Positions 40,122-48,914 of a stretch of DNA of 64,000 nucleotides are shown in pieces; position 1 is the stretch's first letter; the number at the start of each line of letters is the position of its first letter. The DNA is taken from positions 79,728-143,727 of the forward strand of contig NZ_JAMXFJ010000008.1 of the NCBI RefSeq assembly GCF_025460805.1. The letters run 5' to 3'. Source of the DNA: Microvirga sesbaniae (GTDB taxonomy: Bacteria; Pseudomonadota; Alphaproteobacteria; Rhizobiales; Beijerinckiaceae). The notes under the pieces were generated by a model, which saw only the letters and a program-made list of their open reading frames with translations, had not been told where the DNA came from and made no database searches. A program made the translations under genes and the position numbers.

Positions 40122-40216
40122 CTCGCCTCTCCCGCCCGGGAGAGGCGAGGCAACGGCAAGCCGCTCGACCGTCGCGCGGCTTGCCCTTGCCGATCCTTGC
40201 CCTTGCCGATCCTTGC
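40122..40216 (+). repeat. Two perfect hairpins and a 16-bp tandem repeat after the binding-protein gene
   Basis: Hairpin 1: arms 40122-40133 and 40138-40149 (12 bp, loop GCCC). Hairpin 2: arms 40155-40164 and 40176-40185 (10 bp). Then CCTTGCCGATCCTTGC occurs twice head to tail at 40185-40200 and 40201-40216. Intercistronic stems after binding-protein genes often stabilise the upstream message, giving an excess of the receptor; this role is inferred. Confidence 0.75.
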
Positions 40217-40256
40217 CGGTTTCTGCCTTCACTCAAGCCATATCGGGAGTTCACCC

Positions 40257-41318
40257 ATGAAGACCATGAAGGGCCCCGGCCTCTTCCTTGCGCAGTTCGC
40301 AGGTGACGAGGCTCCGTTCAACTCGCTCGACGCGATCTGCGGCTGGGCTGCGTCCCTCGGCTACAAGGGCGTTCAGATCCCCACCTTCGACCCGCGCCTG
40401 ATCGACCTCCAGAAGGCGGCGGAATCGGATGCCTATTGCGACGAGATCGCCGGCATCGTGCGCTCGCACGGCATGGAGATCACCGAGCTGTCCACGCACC
40501 TTCAGGGCCAGCTCGTCGCGGTCCACCCGGCCTATGACGAGGCCTTCGACGGATTCGCGGCGCCCGAGGTGCGCGGCAACCCGAAGGCCCGGCAGGAATG
40601 GGCCGTGAACCAGATGCTGATGGCGGCGAAAGCCTCCAAGCGCCTGGGCCTGAACGCCAGTGTCACCTTCCCGGGCGCGCTCGCCTGGCCGTTCATGTAT
40701 CCCTGGCCGCAGCGGCCCGCGGGTCTCGTCGAGACCGCCTTCCAGGAGCTGGGACGCCGCTGGAAGCCGATCCTCGACGCGTACGAGGACGCCGGCTGCG
40801 ACGTCGCTTATGAGATTCATCCGGGCGAGGACATCCACGACGGCGCTACCTTCGAGCGCTTCGTCGATGCGGTCGGCGGGCACCGGCGCGCCTGCATCAA
40901 CTACGATCCGAGCCATTTCCTGCTGCAGCAGCTCGACTACCTGGCCTTCATCGACCTCTATCACGAGCGCATCAAGGCGTTCCATGCCAAGGACGCGGAG
41001 TTCAACCCGTCGGGCCGCGTCGGCGTCTATGGCGGCTACGAGAGCTGGATCAACCGCGCCGGGCGCTTCCGCTCGCTCGGCGACGGGCAGGTCGATTTCG
41101 GCGCCATCTTCTCCAAGCTCGCGCAGTACGACTACGATTCCTGGGCCGTGCTGGAATGGGAATGCGCCCTGAAGCACCCGGAGGACGGCGCGCGGGAAGG
41201 CGCCGAGTTCATCAAGGCGCACATCATCCGCGTCACCGAGAAGGCCTTCGACGATTTCGCCGCCGGCGGGACCGACGAGGCGGCCAACCGCCGGATGCTC
41301 GGCATCGACGCCGCATAA
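40257..41318 (+). CDS. Sugar phosphate isomerase/epimerase family TIM-barrel protein
   Basis: The 353-residue protein resembles xylose-isomerase-like TIM barrels (KGVQIPTFDPRLIDL, VAYEIHPGEDIHDG, INYDPSHF, FHAKDAEF, VLEWECALKHPEDGA). Glu, Asp, His and Glu at the barrel ends could bind a metal. It probably isomerises or epimerises the imported sugar or its keto product with the dehydrogenase downstream. CGGGAGT precedes the ATG. Confidence 0.87.
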   Translation: MKTMKGPGLFLAQFAGDEAPFNSLDAICGWAASLGYKGVQIPTFDPRLIDLQKAAESDAYCDEIAGIVRSHGMEITELSTHLQGQLVAVHPAYDEAFDGFAAPEVRGNPKARQEWAVNQMLMAAKASKRLGLNASVTFPGALAWPFMYPWPQRPAGLVETAFQELGRRWKPILDAYEDAGCDVAYEIHPGEDIHDGATFERFVDAVGGHRRACINYDPSHFLLQQLDYLAFIDLYHERIKAFHAKDAEFNPSGRVGVYGGYESWINRAGRFRSLGDGQVDFGAIFSKLAQYDYDSWAVLEWECALKHPEDGAREGAEFIKAHIIRVTEKAFDDFAAGGTDEAANRRMLGIDAA

Positions 41319-41337
41319 GCGACAAGGGGGCAGACAC

Positions 41338-42513
41338 ATGACGATTGCTGGATCACCGGAACAGAAGCTCAATCGCCGCCTGCGCCTGGGCATGGTCGGC
41401 GGCGGGCGCGGCGCGTTCATCGGCGCCGTGCACCGCATCGCCGCCCGCCTCGACGACCGCTGGGAGCTGGTGGCGGGTGCGCTCTCGTCCGATCCCGAGC
41501 GGGCGAAGGCCTCCGGCGAGGACCTGCTCCTGAGGCCCGACCGCATCTATGGCGACTTCAACGAGATGGCGCGCCGCGAGCGGCGGCTGAAGGACGGCAT
41601 CGACGCGGTGGCGATCGTGACGCCCAACCACGCCCACGCGGCGGCCGCGCGCGCCTTCCTGAAGGCGGGCATCCATGTGATCTGCGACAAGCCGCTCACC
41701 ACCACGCGGCGCGAGGCCGATCAGCTGGCGAAGCTCGCGAAGGATTCCGGTCTGATCTTCGCGGTCACGCACAACTACACGGGCTATCCGCTCGTGCGCC
41801 AGGCCCGCGCCATGGTGCAGGCGGGCGAGCTCGGAGCCATCCGGGTCGTGCAGGTGGAATACGCGCAGGACTGGCTCGCGACCCGCATGGAGGAGACCGG
41901 CAGCAAGCAGGCGGAGTGGCGCACGGATCCGGCCCGCTCGGGTCCGGCCGGCGCCGTCGGGGACATCGGCACCCACGCCTTCAACCTCGCCGAGTTCATC
42001 GCCGGCGACGAGGTCGCCTCCCTGTCGGCGGAGCTGCACACCTTCGTGGAGGGCCGCAGGCTCGACGACAATGCCCACATGATGCTGCGCTTCGCGTCCG
42101 GCGCCAAGGGCATGCTCTGGTGCAGCCAGGTGGCGGCGGGCCTCGAGAACGGCCTGCGAATCCGCATCTACGGCGAGAAGGCCGGGCTCGAATGGCATCA
42201 GGAGAACCCGAACTATCTCACCTTCTCGCCCCTGGGCGAGCCGCCGCGGACCATCCGCCGCAACGGATACGGGGCCGACGAGGTCTCGCGCGCGGCCTCG
42301 CGCATTCCCGGCGGGCACCCGGAAGGCTATCTCGAAGGCTTCGCCCAGCTCTACACGGACGTGGCCGAGCAGATCGCGGCGCGCATCGAGAACCGCGAGC
42401 CCAACCCCTTCTCGCTTCAGGTGCCCACGGTCGAGCACGGGGTGCGCGGCGTGCGCTTCATCGAAGCGGCGGTGCGCTCCTCGCAGCGCAAGGCGGCCTG
42501 GGTCGATCTCTAG
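41338..42513 (+). CDS. Gfo/Idh/MocA-family NAD(P)-dependent oxidoreductase
   Basis: The 391-residue protein has an N-terminal Rossmann domain (LGMVGGGRGAFIGAVHR) and the family motif CDKPLTTTRREAD (Lys in the catalytic EKP/DKP position), then a C-terminal alpha/beta domain with GDIGTHAFNLAEF. It should oxidise a sugar or inositol-type substrate. It lies 19 bp after the isomerase gene and ends the operon. Confidence 0.9.
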   Translation: MTIAGSPEQKLNRRLRLGMVGGGRGAFIGAVHRIAARLDDRWELVAGALSSDPERAKASGEDLLLRPDRIYGDFNEMARRERRLKDGIDAVAIVTPNHAHAAAARAFLKAGIHVICDKPLTTTRREADQLAKLAKDSGLIFAVTHNYTGYPLVRQARAMVQAGELGAIRVVQVEYAQDWLATRMEETGSKQAEWRTDPARSGPAGAVGDIGTHAFNLAEFIAGDEVASLSAELHTFVEGRRLDDNAHMMLRFASGAKGMLWCSQVAAGLENGLRIRIYGEKAGLEWHQENPNYLTFSPLGEPPRTIRRNGYGADEVSRAASRIPGGHPEGYLEGFAQLYTDVAEQIAARIENREPNPFSLQVPTVEHGVRGVRFIEAAVRSSQRKAAWVDL

Positions 42514-42558
42514 AGCTGCTTCCACTCACGTGGAATCATCTCTCTTCTTTGCCGAGCC

Positions 42559-42601
42559 GCATTTTCTGTCGGTGAACCGGATCCACTTCACCGAAAAATG
42601 C
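42559..42601. repeat. Stem-loop after the sugar operon
   Basis: TCGGTGAA (42569-42576) pairs with TTCACCGA (42587-42594), and flanking GCATTTT / AAAATGC extends the stem with a small bulge. The AT part could help termination of the operon. The sequence resembles a repeat family common in Methylobacteriaceae (family attribution from memory). Confidence 0.55.
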
Positions 42602-42720
42602 TCTGATCCGCTCCGCACGGGACCGGGCGCACCGGCCCCGTGCAGCTCCCTTGAAATCGACCGCGCAATCATGACCTATAGGGTGATCACGCCCAGACGC
42701 GGACGAGACGATTTTTCAAG

Positions 42721-43131
42721 ATGGCTTCCACGCATCAGCATCATGGCCTCGAGGACCTGAACGACACCCAGAAGCGGGTGCACCGGATCCTGTGCTCCGC
42801 GCAGAATCCGCTCTCGGCCTATGAGGTGCTCGACAAGATGCGGGCGAAGGGCGCGGTGACGCCTCCGACCGTCTACCGGTCCCTGGACAAGCTGATCGAG
42901 AAGGGTCTGGCCCATCGGCTGGAGAGCCTCAACGCCTACGTGGCCTGCAAGCATCCGCACCAGGAGCACGACATGGCGGCTTTCGCCATCTGCGAGAGCT
43001 GCGGCCTGGTCCGTGAGTTCACCGACCCGCATATCAGCGAGCGCCTCTCCCATTGGGGCGACGATCACGCCTTCTGCACCAAGAAGGTCACGGTCGAGAT
43101 TCGCGGCCTGTGCGAGACTTGCTCGAAGTGA
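42721..43131 (+). CDS. Fur-family zinc-responsive repressor, Zur-like
   Basis: The 136-residue protein has the Fur winged helix (VTPPTVYRSLDKLIEKGLAHRL) and a metal-binding C-terminal half with ICESCG and LCETC pairs for a structural zinc and HPHQEHD for a regulatory site. This fits Zur better than Fur, PerR or Irr. No zinc-uptake genes adjoin it. A second Fur-like gene follows on the same strand. Confidence 0.82.
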   Translation: MASTHQHHGLEDLNDTQKRVHRILCSAQNPLSAYEVLDKMRAKGAVTPPTVYRSLDKLIEKGLAHRLESLNAYVACKHPHQEHDMAAFAICESCGLVREFTDPHISERLSHWGDDHAFCTKKVTVEIRGLCETCSK

Positions 43132-43158
43132 GTCTCCCTTCGGGAACATCGGCCTTTT

Positions 43159-43307
43159 AGATACGTTACTCTGTATCTATTCACCGCGCTTCGCTCCCCG
43201 TCTGTGTTCAAATGCCAGATTCCTTTGCGGAATATGCACAGCTGCAAGCGCCACCGGTAATGATAGCACATTGTCAGATTCGCATTTTACCTATATGAAT
43301 ATATAGG
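43159..43307. promoter_or_regulatory. Two inverted repeats between the two Fur-family genes
   Basis: AGATAC(8 nt)GTATCT lies at 43159-43178 and CCTATAT-GAAT-ATATAGG at 43290-43307. Both have perfect arms, and the second is 25 bp before the start of the second Fur-like gene. The AT-rich stretch stands out from the GC-rich neighbours. Binding by a Fur-family protein is a guess from position. Confidence 0.5.
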
Positions 43308-43332
43308 TTCCGTAATAACAGGAGTGTGGCTC

Positions 43333-43785
43333 ATGAGCACCAAGGCCCTCAGGAAAGAAGAAGAGGAAAACCTCCTTCGCCGTGCAGACGATCTGTGCCG
43401 CCAGAACAATCTCAGGCTCACGCCGATTCGCGAGCGCGTCTATCGCGAGCTGGTCCAGAGCGGCGGCCCGGTCGGTGCCTACGACCTGGTCGATCGTCTC
43501 AGCAGCGAGAAGAAGCGCCTCGCCCCGGTCACGATCTATCGCGCGCTCGACTTCCTGCGCGATGCCGGTCTGGTCCACCGTCTGGCCACCCAGAACTCCT
43601 ACGTCATCTCCCACGGACAGCCGGACGTGAACGCGATGAAGATCATGTTCGTCGATTCCAAGACGGGCGAGACCATCGAGGTTCACTCGACCGAAGTTGC
43701 GGAGGCCGTCAGGAAGGCCGCCGAACAGGCCGGCTTCAAGACCGTTTCTCCGTTCATGGAAGTCGAGGGCGAGATCGCCCACTGA
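43333..43785 (+). CDS. Divergent Fur-family regulator lacking zinc Cys pairs
   Basis: The 150-residue protein keeps the Fur winged helix (LTPIRERVYRELVQSGGPV, then APVTIYRALDFLRDAGLVHRL) but its C-terminal half has no CxxC pair and only one Cys in the whole chain. Most His, Glu and Cys metal ligands of Fur/Zur are absent. It may sense another ligand or act without metal. AGGAG at 43319-43323 supports the ATG at 43333. Confidence 0.8.
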   Translation: MSTKALRKEEEENLLRRADDLCRQNNLRLTPIRERVYRELVQSGGPVGAYDLVDRLSSEKKRLAPVTIYRALDFLRDAGLVHRLATQNSYVISHGQPDVNAMKIMFVDSKTGETIEVHSTEVAEAVRKAAEQAGFKTVSPFMEVEGEIAH

Positions 43786-43839
43786 GCTCGGACGACGAAA
43801 GGCAGAGCCGATCCCTCTGCCTTCCGCCGCCTGAAACGC

Positions 43840-43870
43840 AAAAGGCCGGGCATTGCCCGGCCTTTTCTTT
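43840..43870. terminator. Strong bidirectional intrinsic terminator
   Basis: AAAAGGCCGGGC (43840-43851) and GCCCGGCCTTTT (43855-43866) form a 12-bp stem with a 3-base loop, and T-rich sequence follows on both strands. It lies between the convergent Fur-like and RND permease genes and can stop both. Confidence 0.88.
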
Positions 43871-43938
43871 GTCCTGGAGCTTTTGTCCCGGGGCTGGAGA
43901 CGAATCCCGACAGCGGAGGCCGCTCGCGGGATCGCGCC

Positions 43939-46900
43939 TTATTCCGCCGCCAGAGCCTGGCGATGGGGATGCGCCTCTTCGGCTCGGCCGGCCCGCACGG
44001 TCTCCTTCGAGATGAAGGTGTAGAACATCGGCACCACGAACAGCGTGAAGATCGTGCCGATCGACATGCCCGACGCGATCACGAGGCCCATGGAGAAGCG
44101 GGCCGCCGCGCCTGCCCCGCTGGCGTAGAGGAGCGGCGCGACGCCGAGCACCATGGCGGCCGTGGTCATGAGGATCGGGCGAAGACGCACGCGGGCCGCC
44201 TCCTCGATGGCCTCGCGCTTGCTGACGCCGTGCTTCTCCTTCTGCTCGTTGGCGAACTCCACCATCAGGATGCCGTGCTTGGTGATCAATCCCACCAGGG
44301 TGATCAGGCCGACCTGGGTGTAGATGTTCAGGGTCGCCAAGCCCAGGTTCAGGAAGATCATGGCGCCGAACATGGAGAGCGGCACCGACATCATGATGAT
44401 GAACGGATCGCGGAAGCTCTCGAACTGCGCCGCCAGCACCAGATAGATCACGATGACCGCAAGGCCGAAGGCCATGAAGATCGAGCTGCCCTCCTGGATC
44501 TCCAGGCGCGACTGGCCGGCATAATCCTCGTAGAAGCCCTGAGGCAGGACCTCCTTGGCGATGGAGCGCAGGGTCGCCAGGCCTTCCGACGTGGTCACGC
44601 CGGGCAGCGGCAGCGCCGAGACGGTTGCCGAGTTGAGCTGGTTGAACTGCTCGATGGCGGCCGGCGCGGCATCGGTCTTGATGCTGACCAGGGCAGAGAG
44701 CGGCACCATGGACCCGTCGGAGGCCCGGACATAGTACTCGGCCAGGCGTTCCGGGTTCAGGCGGTCCTCCTGCCGGACCTGGCTGACCACGTCGTAGCTC
44801 CGGCTGTCGCGGTCGAACTTGGAGATCGGCGCGCCGCCCACGAGGGCCCCGAGCGTGGTGCCGATCTCGGAGACCGGCACGCCGAGCGCGGCGGCCCGAT
44901 CGCGATCCACCGTGATGCGGGCGCGCGGGGTCTCGTAGGAGATCGAGTTCTGAACGACGATGAACTTGCCGGACTTCATGGCGCGCTGACGGATCTGCTC
45001 GGCCACCTCGAAGGCCTGCGACGAGTCGCCGATGGTGCGCAGCACGTACTGGATCGGCAGGCCGTCGCCGCCGCCCGGCAGGGACGGAGGCGCGAAGGCG
45101 AAGGCCTGGACGCCCGCGTTCTCGTTGAGGAGGTTCTGGATGTCCTGCTTGGTCACCGCGCCCTTCTTCTCGCGCTCGCTCCACTCCTTCAGCTTGAAGC
45201 CGAAGAAGCCGCCGCCGGCGCCGTCGATGCCGACGATGAGGAAGCTGTCGTCGATCTCGGGGATTTTCTCGCCCGCGTTGGTGAACTGCTTCGAGAAGGC
45301 CTGCGTGTACTCGGCGGTCGCATATTTCGGCACGTTGACGATGCCGAGATAGGCGCCCTGATCCTCTTCCGGCGCAAGCTCGGAGGAGGTCTTGGTGAAC
45401 AGGAACACCGTGGTGCCGAGAAGGACGGCCACGATGACCAGCGTCACGCCGCGGTAATCGAGCGAGCCCTTCAGGCGCCGGCCGTACCAGTTCTCGAGCC
45501 GAGTGAAGGTGCGGTCCACGAAGGCGGCGAACCGGCCCTGGCCGCCATGCGGCTTCAGGAGCTTCGACGACATCATGGGCGAGAGCGTCACCGCGATGAT
45601 GCCCGAGATGACCACGGAGCCTGCCAGCGTGAAGGCGAACTCCCGGAACAGCGAGCCCGTCAGGCCTTGCGTGAAGCCGATCGGCGCGTACACGGCCGCA
45701 AGCGTGACCGTCATGGACACGATCGGGACGAAGATCTCCTTCATGCCCACGATGGCCGCCTCGACGGGCTTCAGGCCCTCCTCGATGTGCCGGTGGATGT
45801 TCTCCAGCACCACGATGGCGTCGTCGACCACGAGACCGATCGCCAGCACCATGGCCAGCAGGGTCAGGAGGTTGATCGAATAGCCCAGCGCATAGAGGAA
45901 GAAGCACACGCCGATGAGCGAGAGCGGGATCGTCACGATCGGGATCAGCACCGACCGGAAGGAGCCCAGGAAGAGCAGGATCACCACCACGACGATGAGC
46001 GCCGCTTCGCCGATGGTCTTGAACACCTCCTCGATCGAGGCCGAGATGAAGTTCGAGGCGTCGTAGACGATCTCGACGCTCATGCCCTTCGGCAGGGTCG
46101 GACGGATCGAGTCGATGGCCGTCGTGACGGCGGCCGCGACGGTCAGCGGGTTGGCCGACGGGGTCGGGGTGATGCCGATGAACGTGCCCTGGCTGCCGTT
46201 GAAGCTGACGATGGTGTCCGTGCTCTCGGGCCCGAGCTCCACGTCCGCCACGTCGCGCAGGCGCACCACCTGATCGCCCTGGGAGCGGATCGGCAGCATG
46301 CTGAAGGTCTCGGGCGTCTGCAGGGTGGTCTGCATGTCGAGGCGGTAGGCGACGTACTCGCTCTGCGTCTTGCCCGGCGCCGCGAGGAAGTTGTTGGCGT
46401 TGATCGCCTGCACCACGTCGCCGGCCGTCACGCCGCGGGCCGCCAGACGGACGGGATCGAGCCAGACGCGCATGGAGAAGTCGCGCCCGCCGAGGATCTC
46501 GGCGTTGCCGACGCCCTCGAGCGTCGCGAAGCGCGGCTGCACCACGCGGGTCAGGAACTCGGAGACCTGCTCCGGATTCATCTCCGTGCTGCCGAAGGTG
46601 ATGTACATGAGGGCGAAGCTCTGGCCCGTGCCCTTCATGATCACCGGATCCTCGGCCTCCGAGGGAAGCTGGGCGCGGACCTGCTGCACCTTCGCGGTGA
46701 CCTCGGTGAGAGCCGCGTTCGGATCCGTGTTCAGACGCATGCGCACCGACACCGTGCTGATGCCGAGGCGGCTCTGCGTCGTCACGTAATCCACGCCTTC
46801 CGCGCTCGACACGGACTTGGCGATGGGCGTGCTGATGAAGCCCTGGATCAGGTCGGCGCTGGCGCCCGTATAGGTCGTCGTGATCGTGATCGTGGTTTCC

Positions 46901-47022
46901 TCGACCTCGGGATACTGACGCACCTGCAGGTTCATCAGACCCTGCGCGCCGAGCAGCAGGATCAGGAGGCTCACCACCATCGACAGGACGGGGCGGCGGA
47001 TGAAAAGTTCAGTGAAACTCAT
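43939..47022 (-). CDS. RND efflux permease, hydrophobe/amphiphile (HAE1/AcrB type)
   Basis: The 1027-residue protein starts MSFTELFIRRPVLSMVV with the first of twelve membrane helices. Two large periplasmic loops follow helices 1 and 7. The helix-4 proton-relay region reads LAIGLVVDDAIVVLENI (two Asp). It should be a proton-driven pump for drugs or other hydrophobic compounds. The adaptor gene is 9 bp upstream, the TetR gene is divergent; no TolC-type gene is present. Confidence 0.92.
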   Translation of the reverse strand: MSFTELFIRRPVLSMVVSLLILLLGAQGLMNLQVRQYPEVEETTITITTTYTGASADLIQGFISTPIAKSVSSAEGVDYVTTQSRLGISTVSVRMRLNTDPNAALTEVTAKVQQVRAQLPSEAEDPVIMKGTGQSFALMYITFGSTEMNPEQVSEFLTRVVQPRFATLEGVGNAEILGGRDFSMRVWLDPVRLAARGVTAGDVVQAINANNFLAAPGKTQSEYVAYRLDMQTTLQTPETFSMLPIRSQGDQVVRLRDVADVELGPESTDTIVSFNGSQGTFIGITPTPSANPLTVAAAVTTAIDSIRPTLPKGMSVEIVYDASNFISASIEEVFKTIGEAALIVVVVILLFLGSFRSVLIPIVTIPLSLIGVCFFLYALGYSINLLTLLAMVLAIGLVVDDAIVVLENIHRHIEEGLKPVEAAIVGMKEIFVPIVSMTVTLAAVYAPIGFTQGLTGSLFREFAFTLAGSVVISGIIAVTLSPMMSSKLLKPHGGQGRFAAFVDRTFTRLENWYGRRLKGSLDYRGVTLVIVAVLLGTTVFLFTKTSSELAPEEDQGAYLGIVNVPKYATAEYTQAFSKQFTNAGEKIPEIDDSFLIVGIDGAGGGFFGFKLKEWSEREKKGAVTKQDIQNLLNENAGVQAFAFAPPSLPGGGDGLPIQYVLRTIGDSSQAFEVAEQIRQRAMKSGKFIVVQNSISYETPRARITVDRDRAAALGVPVSEIGTTLGALVGGAPISKFDRDSRSYDVVSQVRQEDRLNPERLAEYYVRASDGSMVPLSALVSIKTDAAPAAIEQFNQLNSATVSALPLPGVTTSEGLATLRSIAKEVLPQGFYEDYAGQSRLEIQEGSSIFMAFGLAVIVIYLVLAAQFESFRDPFIIMMSVPLSMFGAMIFLNLGLATLNIYTQVGLITLVGLITKHGILMVEFANEQKEKHGVSKREAIEEAARVRLRPILMTTAAMVLGVAPLLYASGAGAAARFSMGLVIASGMSIGTIFTLFVVPMFYTFISKETVRAGRAEEAHPHRQALAAE

Positions 47023-47031
47023 GGCTGATGC

Positions 47032-48165
47032 CTACTGACCGCTCGCGAGCTTCGACGTGTCGAGCTTCGTCACGTCGATGGAATTGTCGATTTTGACGAC
47101 CGCCCCGGACTGCAGCTTGTTCTGCCCGGAGGCGACCACCTGCTGGCCCGGGTTCACCCCGGAGACGATCTCGAGAGCGCCGCCGCGGCGGCGGCCGGTC
47201 TTCACGAAGACCTGCTTGGCGATCAGGACCGGCTTGCCGTCCTTCTGCTCCTCGTCGATCGTGTAGACGTAATCGCCGTAAAGGCTGGCGATCACGGCCG
47301 TCTGCGGCACGGTCAGGACATCGGGCTGCTGCGGCAGGATCACCTCCACGTGGAGGAACTGGCCGGGGAGGATCGCGCCGTCCTTGTTGTCCTCGACGAC
47401 AGCCTGGACCGAGACGAGCCGTGTCTTGGGATCGACGCGGGGGTCCTTGCCGATGACGCGGCCCTTGAACGGAAGATTGCCTTCGGTCGTACCCAGGTGG
47501 ATCTCCTGGCCGAGCTTGACCTCGCTGGCGCGCTGCTCCGGAACCGTGAAGTCGACCTTCATCGACGACAGGTCCTGGAAGCTCGCGATGACCGTCCCGG
47601 GCTGCAGATATTGCCCGACATCGATCCGCGGAATGCCGATCACGCCCGAGAACGGCGCCTTCAAGGCCTTCTGCTCGATCGTCGCCTGCAGCCGCGCGAG
47701 GCGGGAGCGGGCCGCCGCGAGCAGGGCGCTGGCCTGGTCGAGATTGGCCTCCGTGCCGTAGCCGCGCGCCGACAGGGCCTTGGCGCGCTCGAAGCTGCTC
47801 TCGGCCGTCTTGACGTTGGCCTGGACATCCTGGATGTCGGCGCGCTCGACGGAGTCGTCGAGCTGGACGAGAACCTCGCCCTGGCGGACCTCCTGGTTCG
47901 CCTTGAACTTGATCTGGCTGACGATGCCGGCCGTCTCGAAGGCGAGTTCGACACCGTTCGCCGCTTTGGCCGTGCCGATGGCGCTGATGCTGGGAGTCCA
48001 GGTCTTCGCCTCGACCTTGGCGGCCGAGATCGTCTGCGGCGGCTGCTGCATCGTGGCGAAGAACTGGGTGATCATCTTGTCGCGGAAGAAGTTGAACCAG
48101 ACCAGTCCGGCGCAAAGTCCGATTGCAAGAATGAAGACAAGAGCAACTACAATGCGCCGTTTCAT
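47032..48165 (-). CDS. RND efflux periplasmic adaptor subunit
   Basis: The 377-residue protein has an N-terminal membrane anchor (about 3-22), a lipoyl domain, a helical hairpin (about 95-165: SVERADIQDVQANVKTAES) and beta-barrel parts. It joins the RND permease to the outer-membrane channel. Start at MKRRIVV (48165); an in-frame TTG at 48192 is less likely. Confidence 0.92.
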   Translation of the reverse strand: MKRRIVVALVFILAIGLCAGLVWFNFFRDKMITQFFATMQQPPQTISAAKVEAKTWTPSISAIGTAKAANGVELAFETAGIVSQIKFKANQEVRQGEVLVQLDDSVERADIQDVQANVKTAESSFERAKALSARGYGTEANLDQASALLAAARSRLARLQATIEQKALKAPFSGVIGIPRIDVGQYLQPGTVIASFQDLSSMKVDFTVPEQRASEVKLGQEIHLGTTEGNLPFKGRVIGKDPRVDPKTRLVSVQAVVEDNKDGAILPGQFLHVEVILPQQPDVLTVPQTAVIASLYGDYVYTIDEEQKDGKPVLIAKQVFVKTGRRRGGALEIVSGVNPGQQVVASGQNKLQSGAVVKIDNSIDVTKLDTSKLASGQ

Positions 48166-48275
48166 AGGCTTTTTCCGAGAGTTAGGGCTCAATCCTCAAG
48201 CCCTGTACGACTATGGTGGGTGCGGCAATAGCGTAACTTTACCTTGACGCCAAGGCCGTGAGAGTGAATTTCTAT

Positions 48276-48289
48276 ACCGTCTGGACGGT
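48276..48289. promoter_or_regulatory. Palindromic operator between RND and TetR genes
   Basis: ACCGTC-TG-GACGGT is a perfect 6-bp-arm palindrome in the 164-bp divergent region. TetR regulators of RND pumps commonly bind such sites at both promoters. Direct binding by the gene at 48330 is inferred. Confidence 0.65.
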
Positions 48290-48329
48290 TTAGTTGCAAG
48301 TGCGACGACGCACGAGACAAGAGATGTAG

Positions 48330-48902
48330 ATGCTGTTTTCCTGTACCAGAGGCCGAAAAAGTTCCCGGGAAAAGATTCTCGACGCCGCTGCAGAACTCGT
48401 CGGCGAGATCGGGGCCGGACGGCTGACGCTCGAATCCGTGGCCGAGCGCGCCGGGCTCAGCAAGGGCGGGCTTCTGTATAATTTTCCGACCAAGGACGCG
48501 CTTCTCCAGGCCATGATCCAGCGCATGATCGACCAGGTCGCGTCCGAAAAGGATGCTTTGCGCGAACAGGCCGCCCCCGGACCCAACCGCGAGGCACGGG
48601 TCGTGACGAAGACCCTGCTGAACTTCTGCTGCGGCGGAAAGATGCAGGACATGGCCACCGGCATGATGGCGGCGACGGCCGAAAACCCGAGCCTTCTCGA
48701 TCCCGTCCGTCAGGTGATCAGAACCACCCTGGAGCAGCTCAAGGCGAATTCGGACGATCTGGACTCCGCCCTGCTGGGCTGGCTCGCCACCGAAGGGCTG
48801 AGCAGCCTGGAGATGCACAAGCTCAGCCCGTTCTCGGAGGAGGACCGGGAGCGGATCGTGAAGGCGATCGACCGGCTCGTCAGCAAGGGCATCGCTCAAT
48901 AG
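48330..48902 (+). CDS. TetR-family repressor, probably of the RND pump
   Basis: The 190-residue protein has the TetR helix-turn-helix (REKILDAAAELVGEIGAG, then TLESVAERAGLSKGGLLYNFPTKDAL) and a helical ligand-binding domain. It is divergent from the RND unit with a palindrome between, the standard layout for local efflux control. Confidence 0.88.
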   Translation: MLFSCTRGRKSSREKILDAAAELVGEIGAGRLTLESVAERAGLSKGGLLYNFPTKDALLQAMIQRMIDQVASEKDALREQAAPGPNREARVVTKTLLNFCCGGKMQDMATGMMAATAENPSLLDPVRQVIRTTLEQLKANSDDLDSALLGWLATEGLSSLEMHKLSPFSEEDRERIVKAIDRLVSKGIAQ

Positions 48903-48914
48903 CGCAGGCGGGCC

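Noticed and set aside
43963-47028. A 1021-residue open frame antisense to the RND permease
   Set aside because: Long antisense frames are common opposite high-GC genes; the His/Arg/Asp-rich product has no family features.
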